This document shows, one piece after another, positions 46,350-59,761 of a stretch of DNA of 64,000 nucleotides. Location of the stretch: positions 13,197,001 to 13,261,000 of the forward strand of contig OX335658.1 in NCBI GenBank assembly GCA_946894095.1. Reading direction: 5' to 3'. The first letter of the stretch is position 1, and each line of letters opens with the position of its first letter. The notes under the pieces are model-generated. The model searched no databases. It was given only the letters and a program-made list of their open reading frames with translations, and was not told where the DNA came from. The DNA is from Incurvaria masculella (Eukaryota; Arthropoda; Insecta; Lepidoptera; Incurvariidae). Made by a program: the position numbers and the translations under genes.

Positions 46350-48000
46350 GATAATCTTTCGTAAATTTTTTCATCGAGCTGTATATCTTGAGGCCAATCT
46401 GGACCATGGAGGCGTGTGCACAGTGTAATTACAAAATAATAATTTTTCGAAGCGGCGGCGGCCGGAGATTTATCAATATTTAAACTGCATATCACGGTCC
46501 AATTTAGCACTGCAATTCACGGACGTGCTTGTGAAATAAATGTCCGACTCGCTTGTGAATTGTGAAAGCTGTCGGACGGAAAGTTCTTCTCAGATTGAAA
46601 TAAATTTAAAACTTTTTGGGTGCGCGCTATCCTATTATAGTCAGCTGCAATTTTTTCACTTTCTAACATAAAATGTTTATATTTATTAACTCAATAGGTC
46701 ATACGTTGGGCCTGTATATAGAAGATATTTTCAAGTGAGCCTTCAGAGCCAAATCCTAAACAATAAGAAATAGCGAAAAATACTCAAAGGATTCATGAGG
46801 CCGATTTTTATAAAAACGAATACTGCATTATTCCATTTTATTACTTCAAAGCATTTGTTCCTTTTAGGCATATTGACTGATGCAATAATACAGGAAGCTT
46901 TATTTTTCTCAAAATCAACGAGTTCGACTCCCGGCTCGGAAAACTATGTTTCCAAAAATCTAATAATGCTGTTCATCATCTATTTCAGCAGAAGCGTACA
47001 ACATTTGTACCATGTACCATTTCTGCCTTATGGGCAATAAAATGACAATTAATAAATAAAGTTGAATGTTTTATTAATAATATGTTTTATTGAGTCACTC
47101 AATCCTAAAAGCATGAAATATACAGAAACCAAATTCAAATTCAAATTTCTTACTTATGGCTCTGCCCGAGCTTTTTAGTTTTGGACATTCACCTGAGCGG
47201 GGCCCGGAAAAATGTGATCACACGCGTTATTCAAACGGTCAGTTTTTTTTAAATATTCGGGATCTCGACATCAGCGCTACCTGCTGGGTCCAACTATAGC
47301 TAACACCTAACCAGGTGACTCCATGAGCACAAACAAAATATCAACATCTGTTAAGAGGATAATGAGGTGATCGGGTTACATACGTGCGTGCCTGTTTCCT
47401 CGGTCAAATTAAGAAATATTTTACGGAAAGCTACGTCTGTACGTCTTGAATTTTTATCTACTAAACTTACAAAACTTAACCTTTATCTACGAAATTTTTA
47501 GAGGCTGGTTTTAACGGGTGTAAGAGCTTATAAGGAATGATGCGAAATAAATATACTTTAAAATCATTAACTACTTTACATATTGCCGCATGTACCAAGT
47601 TCTACGTGCTGTATTTATTCTTGTTTAATCATTACAATTATACCCAAGCCGGCCTTAAGCTTAATTGGTCCTGTCTTGTTACAATCAATCACCGTAAAAA
47701 TTGAATCTGACCGTCTATTTGAAAATTCAATTTCAAAGATCCTGTCCCGACTTTGTCAAGCTGTCACTAGGACATTAATATAGCAGACATATGCCATGAA
47801 GCAGATTGCAACAGAGCGTCAGTTGCAAATGTTGGATTTCAATTAAATTATAATATCTGCTTATTACCTCCTAGTAGTTGGTCTCAGTTTGAACACATGA
47901 ACTCGCATGTTTCAAACATTCTAGAAACTTTTTAGAACCCTTTTAAGACGAATCATGTATTAAATTATGTCTACAAAATTTACATAGACTTTCGAAGATT
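46350..48000. other. No recognisable gene
   Basis: Contains an isolated T-arm-like GAGTTCGACTCCCGG at 46919 without a matching tRNA body. Confidence 0.55.
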
Positions 48001-48005
48001 TTTTA

Positions 48006-48072
48006 GGGAGTTATGGCAGCAATAGCTATGAACGATCGTGGCGCCATCTTTCACGCACGGACCCCCAAATGT
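48006..48072 (+). repeat. Short dispersed repeat (CGTGGCGCCATCTTT), copy 1
   Basis: GAGTTATGGCAGCAATAGCT and CGATCGTGGCGCCATCTTTC match 49317-49380 in order and spacing. Confidence 0.6.
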
Positions 48073-48252
48073 TTTTGTTGTTATGGAGTTTCACGGTTTT
48101 TTTCTTAAGAATATAAATAAACCGTCGTGATGATGATAATTTATTTTAATAATTTAATTTTATGATTAATAAAGTTTTTAGTGTTTTAGGTTTGACTGTA
48201 TTTAATATTAAAAATGGTATTCCTTCACAATATTTTTTCATCACCTTTATAA

Positions 48253-48566
48253 ACATGGACGGCTAATATCACGCCTACTGTCATGATATTATAGTAGTCC
48301 TTCCGAGGATCTTCCATCTGCTACATTGATGAAAAAAAAGAAACATTTTTCATTGCTGCTTCGAACAACATTCAATGTGATGGTGACAACCCGGACGGGC
48401 TTAGATGGACGGGGCCTAGTGAATAGGAGCGTTCAGTCTTACATGGGTTCCGAACGAACCCATGTACGAAAATGTACTTTTCAATCAAGCCGCATTGCCT
48501 AGGATTCAAACTGGCGGTCTTTGACACAAGAAACCACAGGCGGTAAACTAAGGCTACAGACCACAA
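48253..48566 (-). mobile_element. SINE, near full length, decayed tRNA-like head
   Basis: The tail (ACATGGACGGCTAATATCAC) comes first on the plus strand. A deleted body follows, then a head whose minus strand still shows CCTTAGTTTACCGCC and AGTTTGAATCCTAGGC where box A and box B are expected. Confidence 0.65.
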
Positions 48567-49315
48567 AACCCTTAACCAAAATTTAACAAATGTCTTTTTA
48601 TTAAAATAAAAACTGTCTCAAATCTCCTTCTTCCTTCATACTCCATGGAGTATTTCTTCGAGAAAGACTAATCTACTGTTACTTGCACACACCATTTGCT
48701 TTTTCAATTTGTCTGAACAAATTTGATGGCATACTTTATCGTTCTTGTTCATATCTCCAACATTATGCCCGAAGGTTATGGCCCCACAGTAGTACATTTA
48801 TTGCTACTTCTCTCTGCTATAAGTCCCTAAAAATAGGAATTAACTAACATATCGGCAAGCTCACTAAGTAGTTATGTATTTAATGTCTAAAAATAATTCA
48901 TAAAATAGCCTGGCGTTAGCAAAATTATTATTTGGTAACACTCAAAAAATATTTTATCGTAAATGGCAACTTTTCACACACATACTCCTCAAGGCAATAA
49001 ATTAACTAAAACATTACAGCTTATTTTTGAAATGTTTATATGACATTAACTACAACTGCCTAATGTGATCGCCACTATACTAATAGTTTGTAACTTCATA
49101 TGTTTAAGACGATTAGTCCCCTTAAAGTACATTACACCCCGTATACTAAAAGCTAATCTTCGAAAACGGCTCAACCGAAACTTTTGAAAAGAATATTAAT
49201 GATCAATGTCAAAACAATATTTTTAACATAGGATTTTTTCCTAGCACTTTATCTTCAGTATTAAAAAAATGTCAAAGAGTAGTCATTGACGACACTAATC
49301 GCCACTAATAATAAT

Positions 49316-49382
49316 AAAGAGTTATGACAGAAATAGCTACGCACGACCGTGGCGCCATCTTTGACGCACGCAACCCCTTTCA
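49316..49382 (+). repeat. Short dispersed repeat (CGTGGCGCCATCTTT), copy 2
   Basis: GAGTTATGACAGAAATAGCT and CGACCGTGGCGCCATCTTTG. Second copy, about 1.3 kb from the first. Confidence 0.6.
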
Positions 49383-49429
49383 AATTCATAATGTAAAAAC
49401 ATAATGTAATGTAAGCTGTCGTTTCATAG

Positions 49430-49700
49430 CTTCTGACGTTTCTCGCTGACATTTGACTCTCACTTCGCAACAACCCATTGGACGGTTAAGAGGATGCCGC
49501 CCCGCCCGTAGCGCGGTTGTTATTTCGAACACTGAGTGCACTTTACGTAGTGTCTGTTTTGACAACAGCCGACTGCATTAATCAGCATCGGACAGGCGTG
49601 TAACAACCGACGGCTGAGAGTTTGCCAACTGACTGGCAACACTGCGCGAGAGTTTCCCGCTATAGCTTATCTGCGCATTGAAACTTTGTTGCTTGTTGCT
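49430..49700. promoter_or_regulatory. GC-raised island
   Basis: Contains GCCGCCCCGCCCGTAGCGCG and GGCAACACTGCGCGAGAG. No repeat match was found and there is no ORF. It is possibly a promoter or 5' UTR; this is inference from composition only. Confidence 0.2.
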
Positions 49701-50111
49701 TGGATTGGATAACGGTGTACGAATTGTTTCTGAAACTCGAATTACGTAAATATAGATAGTTTGCGACTGAAATTGTGTACAGTTAATCTTCGTGTGTTGT
49801 GCTTTTATAGGTCCAGGTTAGATTTAATTTGCAATTAAAAACGCTGGGATGGCGTAATCACCTCGTAAATCAAATGTAACTTCGAACAAACAAAATAATA
49901 GGTATGTGGTGAAACACCTCCGTAAGTCCAAAAAGAACTCCAGGAATAATAAACGCTCTAGTATTTTTTTAATTAGGGCCCGATAAGAGCAGATTACGTT
50001 CAGTTTGATTACAAAGTAAGTAAAACATCGAACCACAACAAATTTTGATAATCACGAATTGTGTAAGTAGATTGATGGTCTAGCTATAATTTAAAGATGA
50101 AACTATAAGGA

Positions 50112-50245
50112 TGATTTATTTCATTTCACACTTAAAGGGCCTTTATTACTATAGTACTTATAATCTAGTACGGGTATTGATTGCAAGCTGCTAAGAAAGG
50201 CCCTTAATACATGGCGATTAAGCTAATCAGCAGTAGGTGAAAAAG
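50112..50245. mobile_element. Short TIR element, second copy
   Basis: Shares CTTAAAGGGCCTTTATTACT and CTAATCAGCAGTAGGTGAAA with 51697-51838. The left end is shorter. Confidence 0.6.
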
Positions 50246-50249
50246 AAGT

Positions 50250-51690
50250 CTCTGGTGCTTTGTGTTCTCAAATTAGACAAGTATTATTCATTACATTTCA
50301 TAAAATAAGTTTGAGCACAGAATATGTGCGTCAGATATTTATCTTTATTGGTTTCAAATCTAGCTGGACCATCACTGCATTTTTAATCTTTTTTAAATTC
50401 CAAAAGAAGTAGTAATTTATGATTTACGTTTACGGACAGACAGTGTTCAGTTTACTTATTTAGCTCGACGTTTCGTCCACCACGCTGTGGACATCATACG
50501 TTTATCGGTAAACGTAAAATAATATGTCGAACAACAGTGAAAATCTGAACAAACGAGTTGTAATTTTTTTTAAATAATTTAATACGGTTTCACTTACGCC
50601 CTAAACTGAATGCAATCAGGTGTTATCATGCCTTAAAAATAATATGGTTCATAGCTAGGTGTTAGTATGTAATGTTAGGCAGATTTGTTGTTCTGCATTG
50701 TTACCCTTAATATATTATACTTTTGTTTTATCTTGTTAACACAATGCAAGTTGTTCGTCATGTCATACAAAGGTGAATGTATGTAGAACAAAAAAAATGT
50801 TTGGTTCGACTATACTAATAAATAGATTTAAGACTATTTATTATTAAATTATAAGTCTGATTTATATACCATCGTAATTCATTAGTAAAAAGAACCAGAA
50901 AATTATAATTTCCATTTTAGAATAATGCGGGAATATTAATTAACATTATATCATAGAACATTATGGACTTATTAACTTATTAACACGAAGGGTCATGTTA
51001 GGAGCGGCGTACACGGCGCCTGTCGATATCGCTTAGTAGGCAGTGGTCACGATACGGAATATTGAATCGGGCTAATTTTGATTTGTTACTCCTAGAATGT
51101 TAATACTACTGCGTATTGAGGCAACTTTTACTACGCGATTGGAATATGTACATTTAAATATTTGTTTATCAATGATTTTACAGAATAAGTTAAGCAATGG
51201 CGGCTCTGGACGATAGGGTTTTAGATTTTGTTATTGTTGCGCAACCAATTTTTAAAGTTATACTTCCTTAGATGCTTTGGGAGAAACAGATCGGTAGGCC
51301 AATTCTTGGAATTCCGTGCTCAGGAATCAGGAATCTTTCAGTTGATTACGATTTTCACGACCTTTCACGATTTTTTTGTAAATGCATCAAACGAAAATGA
51401 TTTTTATTCATGCCAAAGAAGTATTTTTTATCATAACATACCTTCCTATCAAAATAATTTGTGGGAAGTTAAAACAAACTAGATGGATCTAAATTTCTAA
51501 AGAACCTGATTAAATCATCTTAATTAGATGGGAGAAGAACTCCTGGTGGAAAAACTGTAAAAACGAATTATGTGACTGGCATGGGTCGCAGGGTTTAAAT
51601 GTCAACATTTAGACGGCTTTAGGGGGATCGTTACGAACAATAGTATCGAAGATGAGTTCATTAATGAGAGAGTTTTAACTCTTATAAGAT
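50250..51690. other. No gene; minor inverted repeat
   Basis: TTTACGTTTACGGA near 50424 and TCGGTAAACGTAAA near 50505 are inverted with about 70 bp between, possibly a small decayed element. The single MITE arm at 51297 is listed separately. Confidence 0.5.
51297..51345. mobile_element. Single arm of the 47-bp TIR MITE
   Basis: GGCCAATTCTTGGAATTCCG and CTCAGGAATCAGGAATC resemble one arm. The partner arm is not found. Confidence 0.4.
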
Positions 51691-51696
51691 TTACCC

Positions 51697-51838
51697 TGGT
51701 TTTCACCAAGTGCTGATTTATTTTATTCGACACTTAAAGGGCCTCTATTACTAAAGTGCTGATTATCTTGCACTGGTATTGATTGCAAGCTCCTAAAAAA
51801 AGGCCCCGATTAAGCTAATCAGCAGTAGGTGAAAAAGG
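51697..51838. mobile_element. Short TIR element (TTTTCACC...GGTGAAAAAG)
   Basis: Ends TTTTCACCAAGTGCTGATTT and AATCAGCAGTAGGTGAAAAA are imperfect inverted repeats. The inside contains AAGGGCCTCTATTACTAAAG. Related copies lie at 50112-50245 and 6405-6504. Confidence 0.65.
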
Positions 51839-51932
51839 CCCTTATATCTCATTTCTACTTAATAGGTGGCAGAGATCGGTCCGCTAAGATTGTTACAACG
51901 TCGTAACTTTTGACCCAGCTATCCTACCTGTT

Positions 51933-51958
51933 AAAAAACCGGCCAAGTGCGAGTCAGA
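51933..51958 (+). mobile_element. (CCGT)n-type element, terminal fragment
   Basis: AAAAAACCGGCCAAGTGCGAG only: the hairpin end, cut in the middle of the hairpin. Confidence 0.5.
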
Positions 51959-51959
51959 A

Positions 51960-52985
51960 TGACATACGCACCTTCAGCAGTCTAAATTCGGAGAAAAGCT
52001 CAAACGTATTTGTTTATTTTTTATTTTTACAGGTTTAGAGGTGAACAGGGCGACGTCATCCATGACATCGTTGATAGGTGACTCGCACACCAGCATAAGC
52101 AATTTTGTTCGTATTTGGTATGAACTAGTGGTAAGCAGGCACAATCATTAGCTGTAAATTGGATTTCACAATTTTAAATGAGATCAGGCTAAATTCTATA
52201 CAATTGTTAACCCGTTATCCCAATGTTTTTACTTTACCTTTATCCAAAACCAAAATAGTAACCCAATTGCAAAAATGTGCACATTGTACAATTTAGTTCG
52301 GAATATTTTAGTTTAGATATATTTTCATCGTCAATTTATTCTTTCAAGAAAAATATTTTAGAAGCCGTCAAAGTTCCTTAAATAATGATTTGTCTATATT
52401 TTCTTACATTGCACCTGCACGATAAGTAATTTACAAATCTGCAGTTACTCCTTTCAGAACATAAGTAATTACAGTCTAATTTTGTTGTGTTTTTGGCAAT
52501 TTCTGTGCACTCATCCGAGTGGGACACTGTCTTAATTTAAGTTTACGTTAAGATTTTTTGTATTTAAGTCATTGCCTTGACTGTGTTCTAAATTGTGTGC
52601 CTAATAAAAAAAAGTGTACAGGTTCTGGTCTTATTGGTGGTTACTCCAGTAGTTCGGGACAATTTGCGAGAATGAAATCTCATTAAAGCCTCAAGAGATG
52701 TATCTCGGTTACATTGCGCAGGATTAAGTAAAAGCTAATAAGCCAATTGGCGGCTACTAATGATCCAGGTCGATAATCTATAGTTTAACATTAATATCCG
52801 GCCCGCATAGATTTATCATCAAAGTGTCAACGTCTGAGAACCAGACGACATTGGAACAAGTCCTAGACTAGTACTCCAGATACCTGGCCTATTGGCGCCG
52901 CGAGATTCGTAGATCACTATCGCTTGTTGGCACTGCAATCATTCGAATGTAGATCGTTCATGCATTCGACAACTCCATAGGGCAC
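51960..52985. other. No recognisable feature
   Basis: AT-rich, with no repeat match. Confidence 0.6.
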
Positions 52986-52988
52986 AAT

Positions 52989-53586
52989 CATTGAGGTGAA
53001 GAATGTATTGTATAGCGAAATAACTTCCATACAACAAGCGGGCAAAAGATTACGCCACGCGACTTGCAACATTATATCGCCGTACACATTTGTAACGTAG
53101 TGATGATAACGGCGAAAAATCTAATTTGAAGTCTCCCAAATTGGTGAGAATATTATAAATTATATTAGTGGTTATGGTGCTGTCTCTACAACAAACACAA
53201 AAAACAACAATCGTTGTTATTAATATTATGTCTGCCTACAGAACCAATACGGTAAAAATAACTAAATAAGTAAACAAATAAATAAATAAGTAAATAAATA
53301 AGTGAATAAATAAGAAAAATAGCTAATCTGGTTGTATGTAGCTGAACGCCCCCTCTTGTGTCCCGCGCCGCCGTCTCTATGCGGATCGGGTGGCGCGAGC
53401 CGCGCCCCTGGAGCGAATTATTTTCCAATAAACCAGATGATCGTTACGTCATTCTTCATACGTAATGATGTATTCAGCGAAAGCCGAAACAAAGGCCAAA
53501 TTCGGCCGTCACGCCTCCCGCGGCACAATTGTGGTGTCGACACTTTTTAGTTCCATCCGTTCTGATGTAATTTCTTCACCTCCATG
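52989..53586 (+). mobile_element. TIR element, CATGGAGGTGAAGAA family, with an insertion
   Basis: Matches 43704-44038 at both ends, but about 275 bp (near 53152-53427) are inserted in the middle. The insert is described separately. Confidence 0.7.
53152..53427 (-). mobile_element. Probable retrotransposon 3' end inserted in a TIR element
   Basis: On the minus strand, a GC-rich start (CTCCAGGGGCGCGGCTCGCG) leads into a run of TTTA/TTTAC repeats near 53262-53315, a common tail form of non-LTR elements. The insert breaks the host element cleanly. No reverse-transcriptase motif is visible, so the class is an inference. Confidence 0.45.
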
Positions 53587-53589
53587 GGC

Positions 53590-54740
53590 ATAATCGATTC
53601 GGTGTGTACTTAAGAACGGCCCTTAAGCTATATTCCTCATACAAACGTAGTTTACTAATCATTTGAAAACCACTGTTCCAATTTGCTTGGTATTTGGCAT
53701 CTAATATTCTCAATAAATATCTGTGTCTGTGCTTTTCTGTTTTGCTGAAAAATCGAAAGCAAGACAAATAACCGGCAAAAGAAAATATTCATTCAAATTT
53801 TCTTTTCTTGTAATGTATTGTTGTAATGTAATATTATTTTCATGTATTTTTCGAAAAGACTAACACCTGCAGATATCGCATGATTTTAAATCTCAAATAT
53901 CAAGCAAATTGGAACAGTGGTTATCAAATTATTAGTAAGCTAAGCTTGTATGGGGAGCGTAATTTTCTGATGATTAAGGCCGGGCCGGGCTTAATATTGA
54001 AATTTTAAGAAAAAAAAATACAAAAAGTCTCATTTGTGCCAATCAACGTAAACGCAGCCCCGTTGCTTATTATTTTAGGCGAACCAGATCAATCGATGAA
54101 AAATGGTAGAAACGCAGTATAAATCGTTCATGTTTTCGGCATAGATCAACTTAACCATATTCTCCTTCTGTCGCTGTTTAGCTCCCTTCCCCTAAATAAG
54201 GCCTCGTTAGTCGAGATTTTATGTGAAGATCGTAGTGAAAGACCCGGTGTCGACTGCATTATAATATCGCCTGTCTAGTGTTCAAGTTGTCCTGTCGTTC
54301 TGAACACGGTCATTTTACGCACTATTAGTTCAAGCATTGTATCAGCGGTTGAGCAATATTTCGCCTGACCGACGCGACGGTTACTATCAAATTAAACATT
54401 GAAATAGGGTCACGTTGTTGCTGTTGGATCAACAAATCTTCCGGAATTCAACAATCAATCCAGGGGAACCATTACTAGAGTACAGTTATCTTCTGCACTC
54501 ATTAATTGTTCGCCTGGATAGCCTATTCGTTCTGAATAACAATGCCAAGAAGGGTGTGGGAATTTATCAAGACTAGAGTTGAAGGTGGTCTAACCCGCTT
54601 TTCATCTGTTTTGTTCTTGGGTAATCCAGCTCCAGAGCTAGTCTTAAATTCGGGTTGACATTGAATGTCAATTTAACATTAGGTTCATCCGTCCATCTCT
54701 AGTTCAGGCACTATCGAGTGTTTTAAATCATTGTTTGTTT
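53590..54740. other. No recognisable gene
   Basis: CAAATTGGAACAGTGGTT near 53908 echoes, inverted, the text at 53668, hinting at a decayed inverted repeat. Confidence 0.45.
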
Positions 54741-54742
54741 TA

Positions 54743-54995
54743 AGAGTCGGACGTGCACACAAAGGGTTCCGTACCATCGTACAAGATTGAACAGAACAAA
54801 ATACGTTTTATAAAATAAAAACACAGTCTGTGTTTACCTTTTTTTGTTTATTTGTTGATCTGTGAAAATTTCAGCGGCCTACCTATTACGGTTCATGAGA
54901 TCACAGCCCTGTGACAGCCGGCCTGACGGACGGACGGACAGCGGAGGATTAGTAATAGGGTTCCGTGGCACCCTTTGAGTACGGAACCCTAAAAA
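54743..54995 (+). mobile_element. (CCGT)n-type element, 5' end damaged
   Basis: The hairpin end has lost one arm (GAGTCGGACGTGCACAC). The rest of the element, including GGAC repeats and the terminal GGTTCCG palindrome, is present. Confidence 0.75.
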
Positions 54996-55079
54996 TAATT
55001 AATTCAAAATAATGTTTTCGATTTCTATAAATTGACTTCCACATTGGCATTCGTTTTGACAATGATAGCATCGATAGGG

Positions 55080-55330
55080 TTCGTAATGATGTCTTACAAC
55101 CACCTCCGCTCTAGATCTAGATCTAGCGGAACGACAAAGGCGCCATTCGTCTCGCCACCGGCGGCGCCAGCGCAGCGGCCGCTGTCGGAGCGCGCGCATA
55201 TATAAAATCGCGCGAATTAATTAATCTAACAAAATGGCCCGCTTTATGACTTTGTTAGAGTTGATTGATTAAGCTGCTCGTGTGTGGGCGCCTCCGCCGT
55301 TTCCTTGCTCCGCTAACACTTTTCTGGGTC
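55080..55330. promoter_or_regulatory. CpG-rich segment with a TATA motif
   Basis: Within a CpG-rich block, TATATAAAA at 55199-55207 stands between GCGCGC and CGCGCG. ATG at 55234 has a good context (AACAAAATGG) but opens only 12 codons. On the other strand TTTATA is also present, and an Arg-rich 66-codon frame (54999-55199) starts inside it. A core promoter is plausible; its direction and transcript are unknown. Confidence 0.3.
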
Positions 55331-55339
55331 CGTTTTTGG

Positions 55340-57869
55340 CTTATCAACACGATCATGCCGTAATGTCGGTAATCGGGGTTTAGTCAGGTTCTTGGAATAA
55401 GATATAAATCTAGAAGTAAGAATGCTAGGTAACTAAATTTGGAGTGGCTAAGCTTTTGAAGAATATTCCTTGGCAAGTTTCGACGATTTTTTAAGAAATT
55501 CAGGCATTTGCCGAAAATCTTGAGAAAAAAGTTTTCTTTAATTTTCTCCGTCCTCTCCAATCCCTTTTTATTTGTAAATTATCAGGATGGGGCGATATAA
55601 TTTACAGAACATTTTCCCATGATCACGAAACCGTTATTAATTATTCTGTGACATGGCTGCCTCGATACAAATATCTCAGTTGCCTTCTGAAACCAGAGTA
55701 GTTCGCATGAGGTCTCTCCGTAACATTAAATCAGTTGAGAACATCTGATCCCTCCCATACCTTGTCGCAGTCCCTTTTCATTAAAAGCTTTCCTGCAAGT
55801 TCTCATGTGCTGTCATTTTGCTACAGATAGAGTTTCCATATTGCTGGACCTACTAACAATAATCTTGTATATGCATAGGGAATATGTTCTTAACCATCAT
55901 GGTTGATTGATTAAAAATTCTTTAATACGCCACAAAAATTAATTTACAAAAGAAATTATGTATAGTGCAATAACAACATGGTCTTAGCAGTGTCGTTAGT
56001 TATGAACTGTTTTTTATTTATATGTTTTGACAATCTGGCAGACCTTATTGTAAATTGGCAAAAAAAAATTTTTTTTTAATAGAAATACATATTTTTAATT
56101 AAAATTTTGCACATATTTCACATATATTTCTTCGGTAATTATAAACAAATATATACATTTTTAAAAACGATTTAATTATTCAGTACGGCTTTGACGATTA
56201 GGAAATTCGATATTGTAGCACATTAACATAAAATACAAAATACAACTATACATTTTGAGAATTCAATAATGCAAAAATCATGTTTTTCATCAACCATCTA
56301 GGCAATTATGCAAGTAAATTATAAATCAATTTTATTAGTGTTCTTCCGCACTAATCACAGCGAGCACTGTTTTTTGCATTTCCATTTTCCAACCCAAAGC
56401 TACATAATATATTTGTATGATTGTGTAATTCTGACTAAAAGTTTCCAGAAATATAAGCAATAAAACATTTCTTGTACACAATATAACATTGGCTCTAGGT
56501 GAGCTTTTAGCCCCATTACAAGGAATCCTATCATGTTCCTGTCGGGCCTTAACTCTTATGTAGGAAGATATGCATTGGACCTCCCACACAGTTCTTGCAG
56601 AATGCATTTACGTTTTGATCTCTATAGCAATAATGTCTCGATATGCAATCACTTAAACGTTATATTATTTCTGCACTTAAGATATGCAAAACATACACTA
56701 ATCAAATGCTTAATATTAAATATGATCCCGTCACTGAATTAATTCTTTGAATGACGTAGATTCATCATTTACGATTCAAATGTAATTTGCTCGCATCACC
56801 AACTCATTGTCGGATGGCAGGTGCTTAGAACGATATCAAGATTGTAAAGAATTAATTATAAACCCATATGTACTCGTACCAGTATTTATTACTTATTACA
56901 AAACAGTTTTCGCAAGCATGAGTTTGAATTTAGTTTGCACTGACTGAATTAATTCTAAGGATTTACCAGGAATATGGAGAAGTATTATTAAATTAGAATT
57001 GCCAGCAAATATAAATTTATTTTGCAATGAAATAAATATTATTTTACACACTTAATCTGTGGTTTATCATGCTTAATATTTTTTTCCAGAAATAGTTTTT
57101 TATAAATAATGTTTCATTGAGCAATACATTTTTGTTTTCTTAAGTCTTGTTACCTAGATGTATCCTTCTGTACCGAACAGCTTTAGTCAGCAATACATAA
57201 TTATCTGTACTCATAGAAAAATCAGTCATATCAGCTTCTTCTTCTTGGTTACAGAGATTTACGATTATAATGTTAATAAATTGATTAAACGCCCATAATA
57301 AAATATAAAATACTGCGAGGTATTTATTCAAATTGACAGCTTCCAGCCCACAGTGGCGGCACAAGAGGATGAAGTGTCTAATAAATCCAAAGGCCTTCCA
57401 ATAGATTGCTTAAACTGACTTTTATACGAACATGAGATGAACAATTTCGTCGCATCATAGTCAAATGGTTTTATGAATAGATTTTAGATTCGAATCAGAA
57501 TATATTGTTTTAATCAGATTGAAACGTTCCAAAATGTTATATTTAGTACCGAGACAGTTCCAGAGACCCACAGACCAGGCATTCCATTCATTTTAAAACA
57601 ATTTTGCTCATTTTAACGTAGTACCAAATTTATGTTGTGTTTAAATTAAGGAGAATTTAGGCAGCAGGTTCCGGTAGTTCATGCAGTTAATTCACCTGAT
57701 TATTCGTTAGGTTATGTCGAGTTAAATCAGCGTATTCGGAAACTAAAATAATCTGCCATAACGAATTCCATAAAATACTTAATTCATTCCATAAATAACT
57801 TTGGTACGGCATATTATATAACAACCGAATAACCTAAATAATCGAAACATTAATAATTTTATGAATGTG

Positions 57870-57870
<1 letters not shown>
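55340..57870. other. No recognisable feature
   Basis: Long AT-rich stretch. Frames of up to 90 codons lack motifs. Confidence 0.6.

Positions 57871-57875
<5 letters not shown>

Positions 57876-57908
<33 letters not shown>
57876..57908. repeat. (TA)n microsatellite
   Basis: About 16 uninterrupted units, directly next to a TIR element. Confidence 0.95.
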
Positions 57909-57910
<2 letters not shown>

Positions 57911-58023
57911 CGACGGTGAAGCAAGGACACATAAATTCAATAAAGATAAGTAGTTCTAACGTAAAGTAGCTCTTTTTACAGGGCTCGTTCTTTAATAAAT
58001 GTGTCCTTGCTTTACGGTCGATT
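57908..58023. mobile_element. Small TIR element beside a (TA)n run
   Basis: Left AATCGACGGTGAAGCAAGGA and right TCCTTGCTTTACGGTCGATT are inverted over about 35 bp. The copy sits directly on the end of a (TA)n tract at 57876-57908. Confidence 0.7.
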
Positions 58024-58029
58024 TCAGTT

Positions 58030-59760
58030 TCAATTCCTTGATAACTTGCAGTACAAAAAAGTAATTTATTTAATTATGATGCTTCTTTTATTCGTAGTGT
58101 TTTATGGGTTTTTGGACCTTTCCATTGCGTCAGTATTCAGCACACGGCAATGTCGCGATGACATGTGACACGTTTCACACTTACCAAATGACCTATTACT
58201 GGAACGCACGTCATATGTGATCGCATCCTGCCACCCACTGGCAGTAAACTGTTAAACCGGATTTACAAACAGCACTTACTAGTGGCAACGAAACTGTCAA
58301 ACGTACATGCACAACATCACGCCAATTCTCCTGGTGGATAGCAGCTTTAATAGAGCGTCATCAATGATTCATTCTATTAATAAAATATAAATAAAAGCTA
58401 AAGAGTTTGTTTCTTTATTAGTTTGAACTCGCTAATATCTGAAGCTACCAGTATTTTCACAGTTCTACCGATTCATAAGAAATGTTTGGTCTGTTTAATA
58501 TCCCGCTGCCACCCTTAGGAGCTGAGCAAAAATAAGAAACAAATGTAACAACGCAGATGGGCGATGCGACGCAAGGCATTGGGGCCGAGGGCGCATTTTC
58601 CCAGATTTCGCCCGGATTATTGTCCTAAACGAAATTAACCCGAGCGGAGCCAGGAGCCTCCGCTCGTAAAGTATAAGCAGACTTCTTTGGCTTCCTCTAC
58701 AGACGACAACGAGAAAAAATCGAGGTTGTTTTCTCGTTGCTAATTTATGTTTACTCTACGAATTAAGTATTGTTACATCAATCGGTTTACCTACGCTACC
58801 ATCAATCTCACACATTGCCACACACACTGTTCGCCCTAAATCTAAACCAACTCAACTTACCCACATCACTTCTCGACGAAAATTGAGTTGAAAATCCTTT
58901 CTTACTCAATCACCGTTGATACATGTCTTACATTTTATATAATTCTCCATTAGTGCCTTTTCCATAAAACTAATTCTCCCTTCCATATACCTATACGCAG
59001 ATGTTGACTCCAATTTGACTTAATATCATCCGGTTTAATAAACTGTATAACCGTTTGTAAAATTACAACAGCGAATCACCGCAACAGAAAAGGGTCCGTT
59101 GACTAGGCCCATGAGTGATTTTTTACCGAACTGTGTGGGTGGCTTACGTTTAGGTAGGTAAAGAAAAAATAACAATAAAGTACAATTAAAATAACATACG
59201 TTAATAACCAATAACTGCTAAGCTTATAATGTAACTGTTTCGATTTATAAGACTCGTTCACTTCTCACCATTAAAGGTCGATACTCTAATAATACTCCCC
59301 AATCTAATCATATCTTGTGAGCAAGTCTAAAATATCGCCAAATAATCTCAAAATATATCTCTCTTGGCGCACACCTTCCGCTTATCGTCAAATTATTTAA
59401 TATCTTCGATTATGGTCATCATCATTAAGCATTGCAAATTTCCAGCCTTTATCTTAGCATTCCTGGTGGTTTTATCTTTTGATATGCAATATACGTGTAA
59501 TAACTATTTCAACTGATAAAAATCAAATTTGCCCTCGACGGCACCGAAATATCGTTTGCCTTAAGCTCATCGTGACTCTATGAAAATGAGCATGTTGAAA
59601 TATAGGGAAGTGGTCTATTCGGAAAAAAAATTATCATTTTTTAAGTTTACGCAGTCCCTGCACATAATGTATGTTAACACAGCACCGTACAACCGTAAGC
59701 GTTAACAGACATTTATTCGAATACTACTATATCACGTCATTTTAATTATTTTTTGTTCTG
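58030..59760. other. No recognisable feature
   Basis: AT-rich with a mild GC rise at 58540-58680. No repeat match. Confidence 0.6.
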
Positions 59761-59761
59761 A

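Noticed and set aside
46905..46945. T-arm-like GAGTTCGACTCCCGG
   Set aside because: No box A, D arm or acceptor stem at the right distance.
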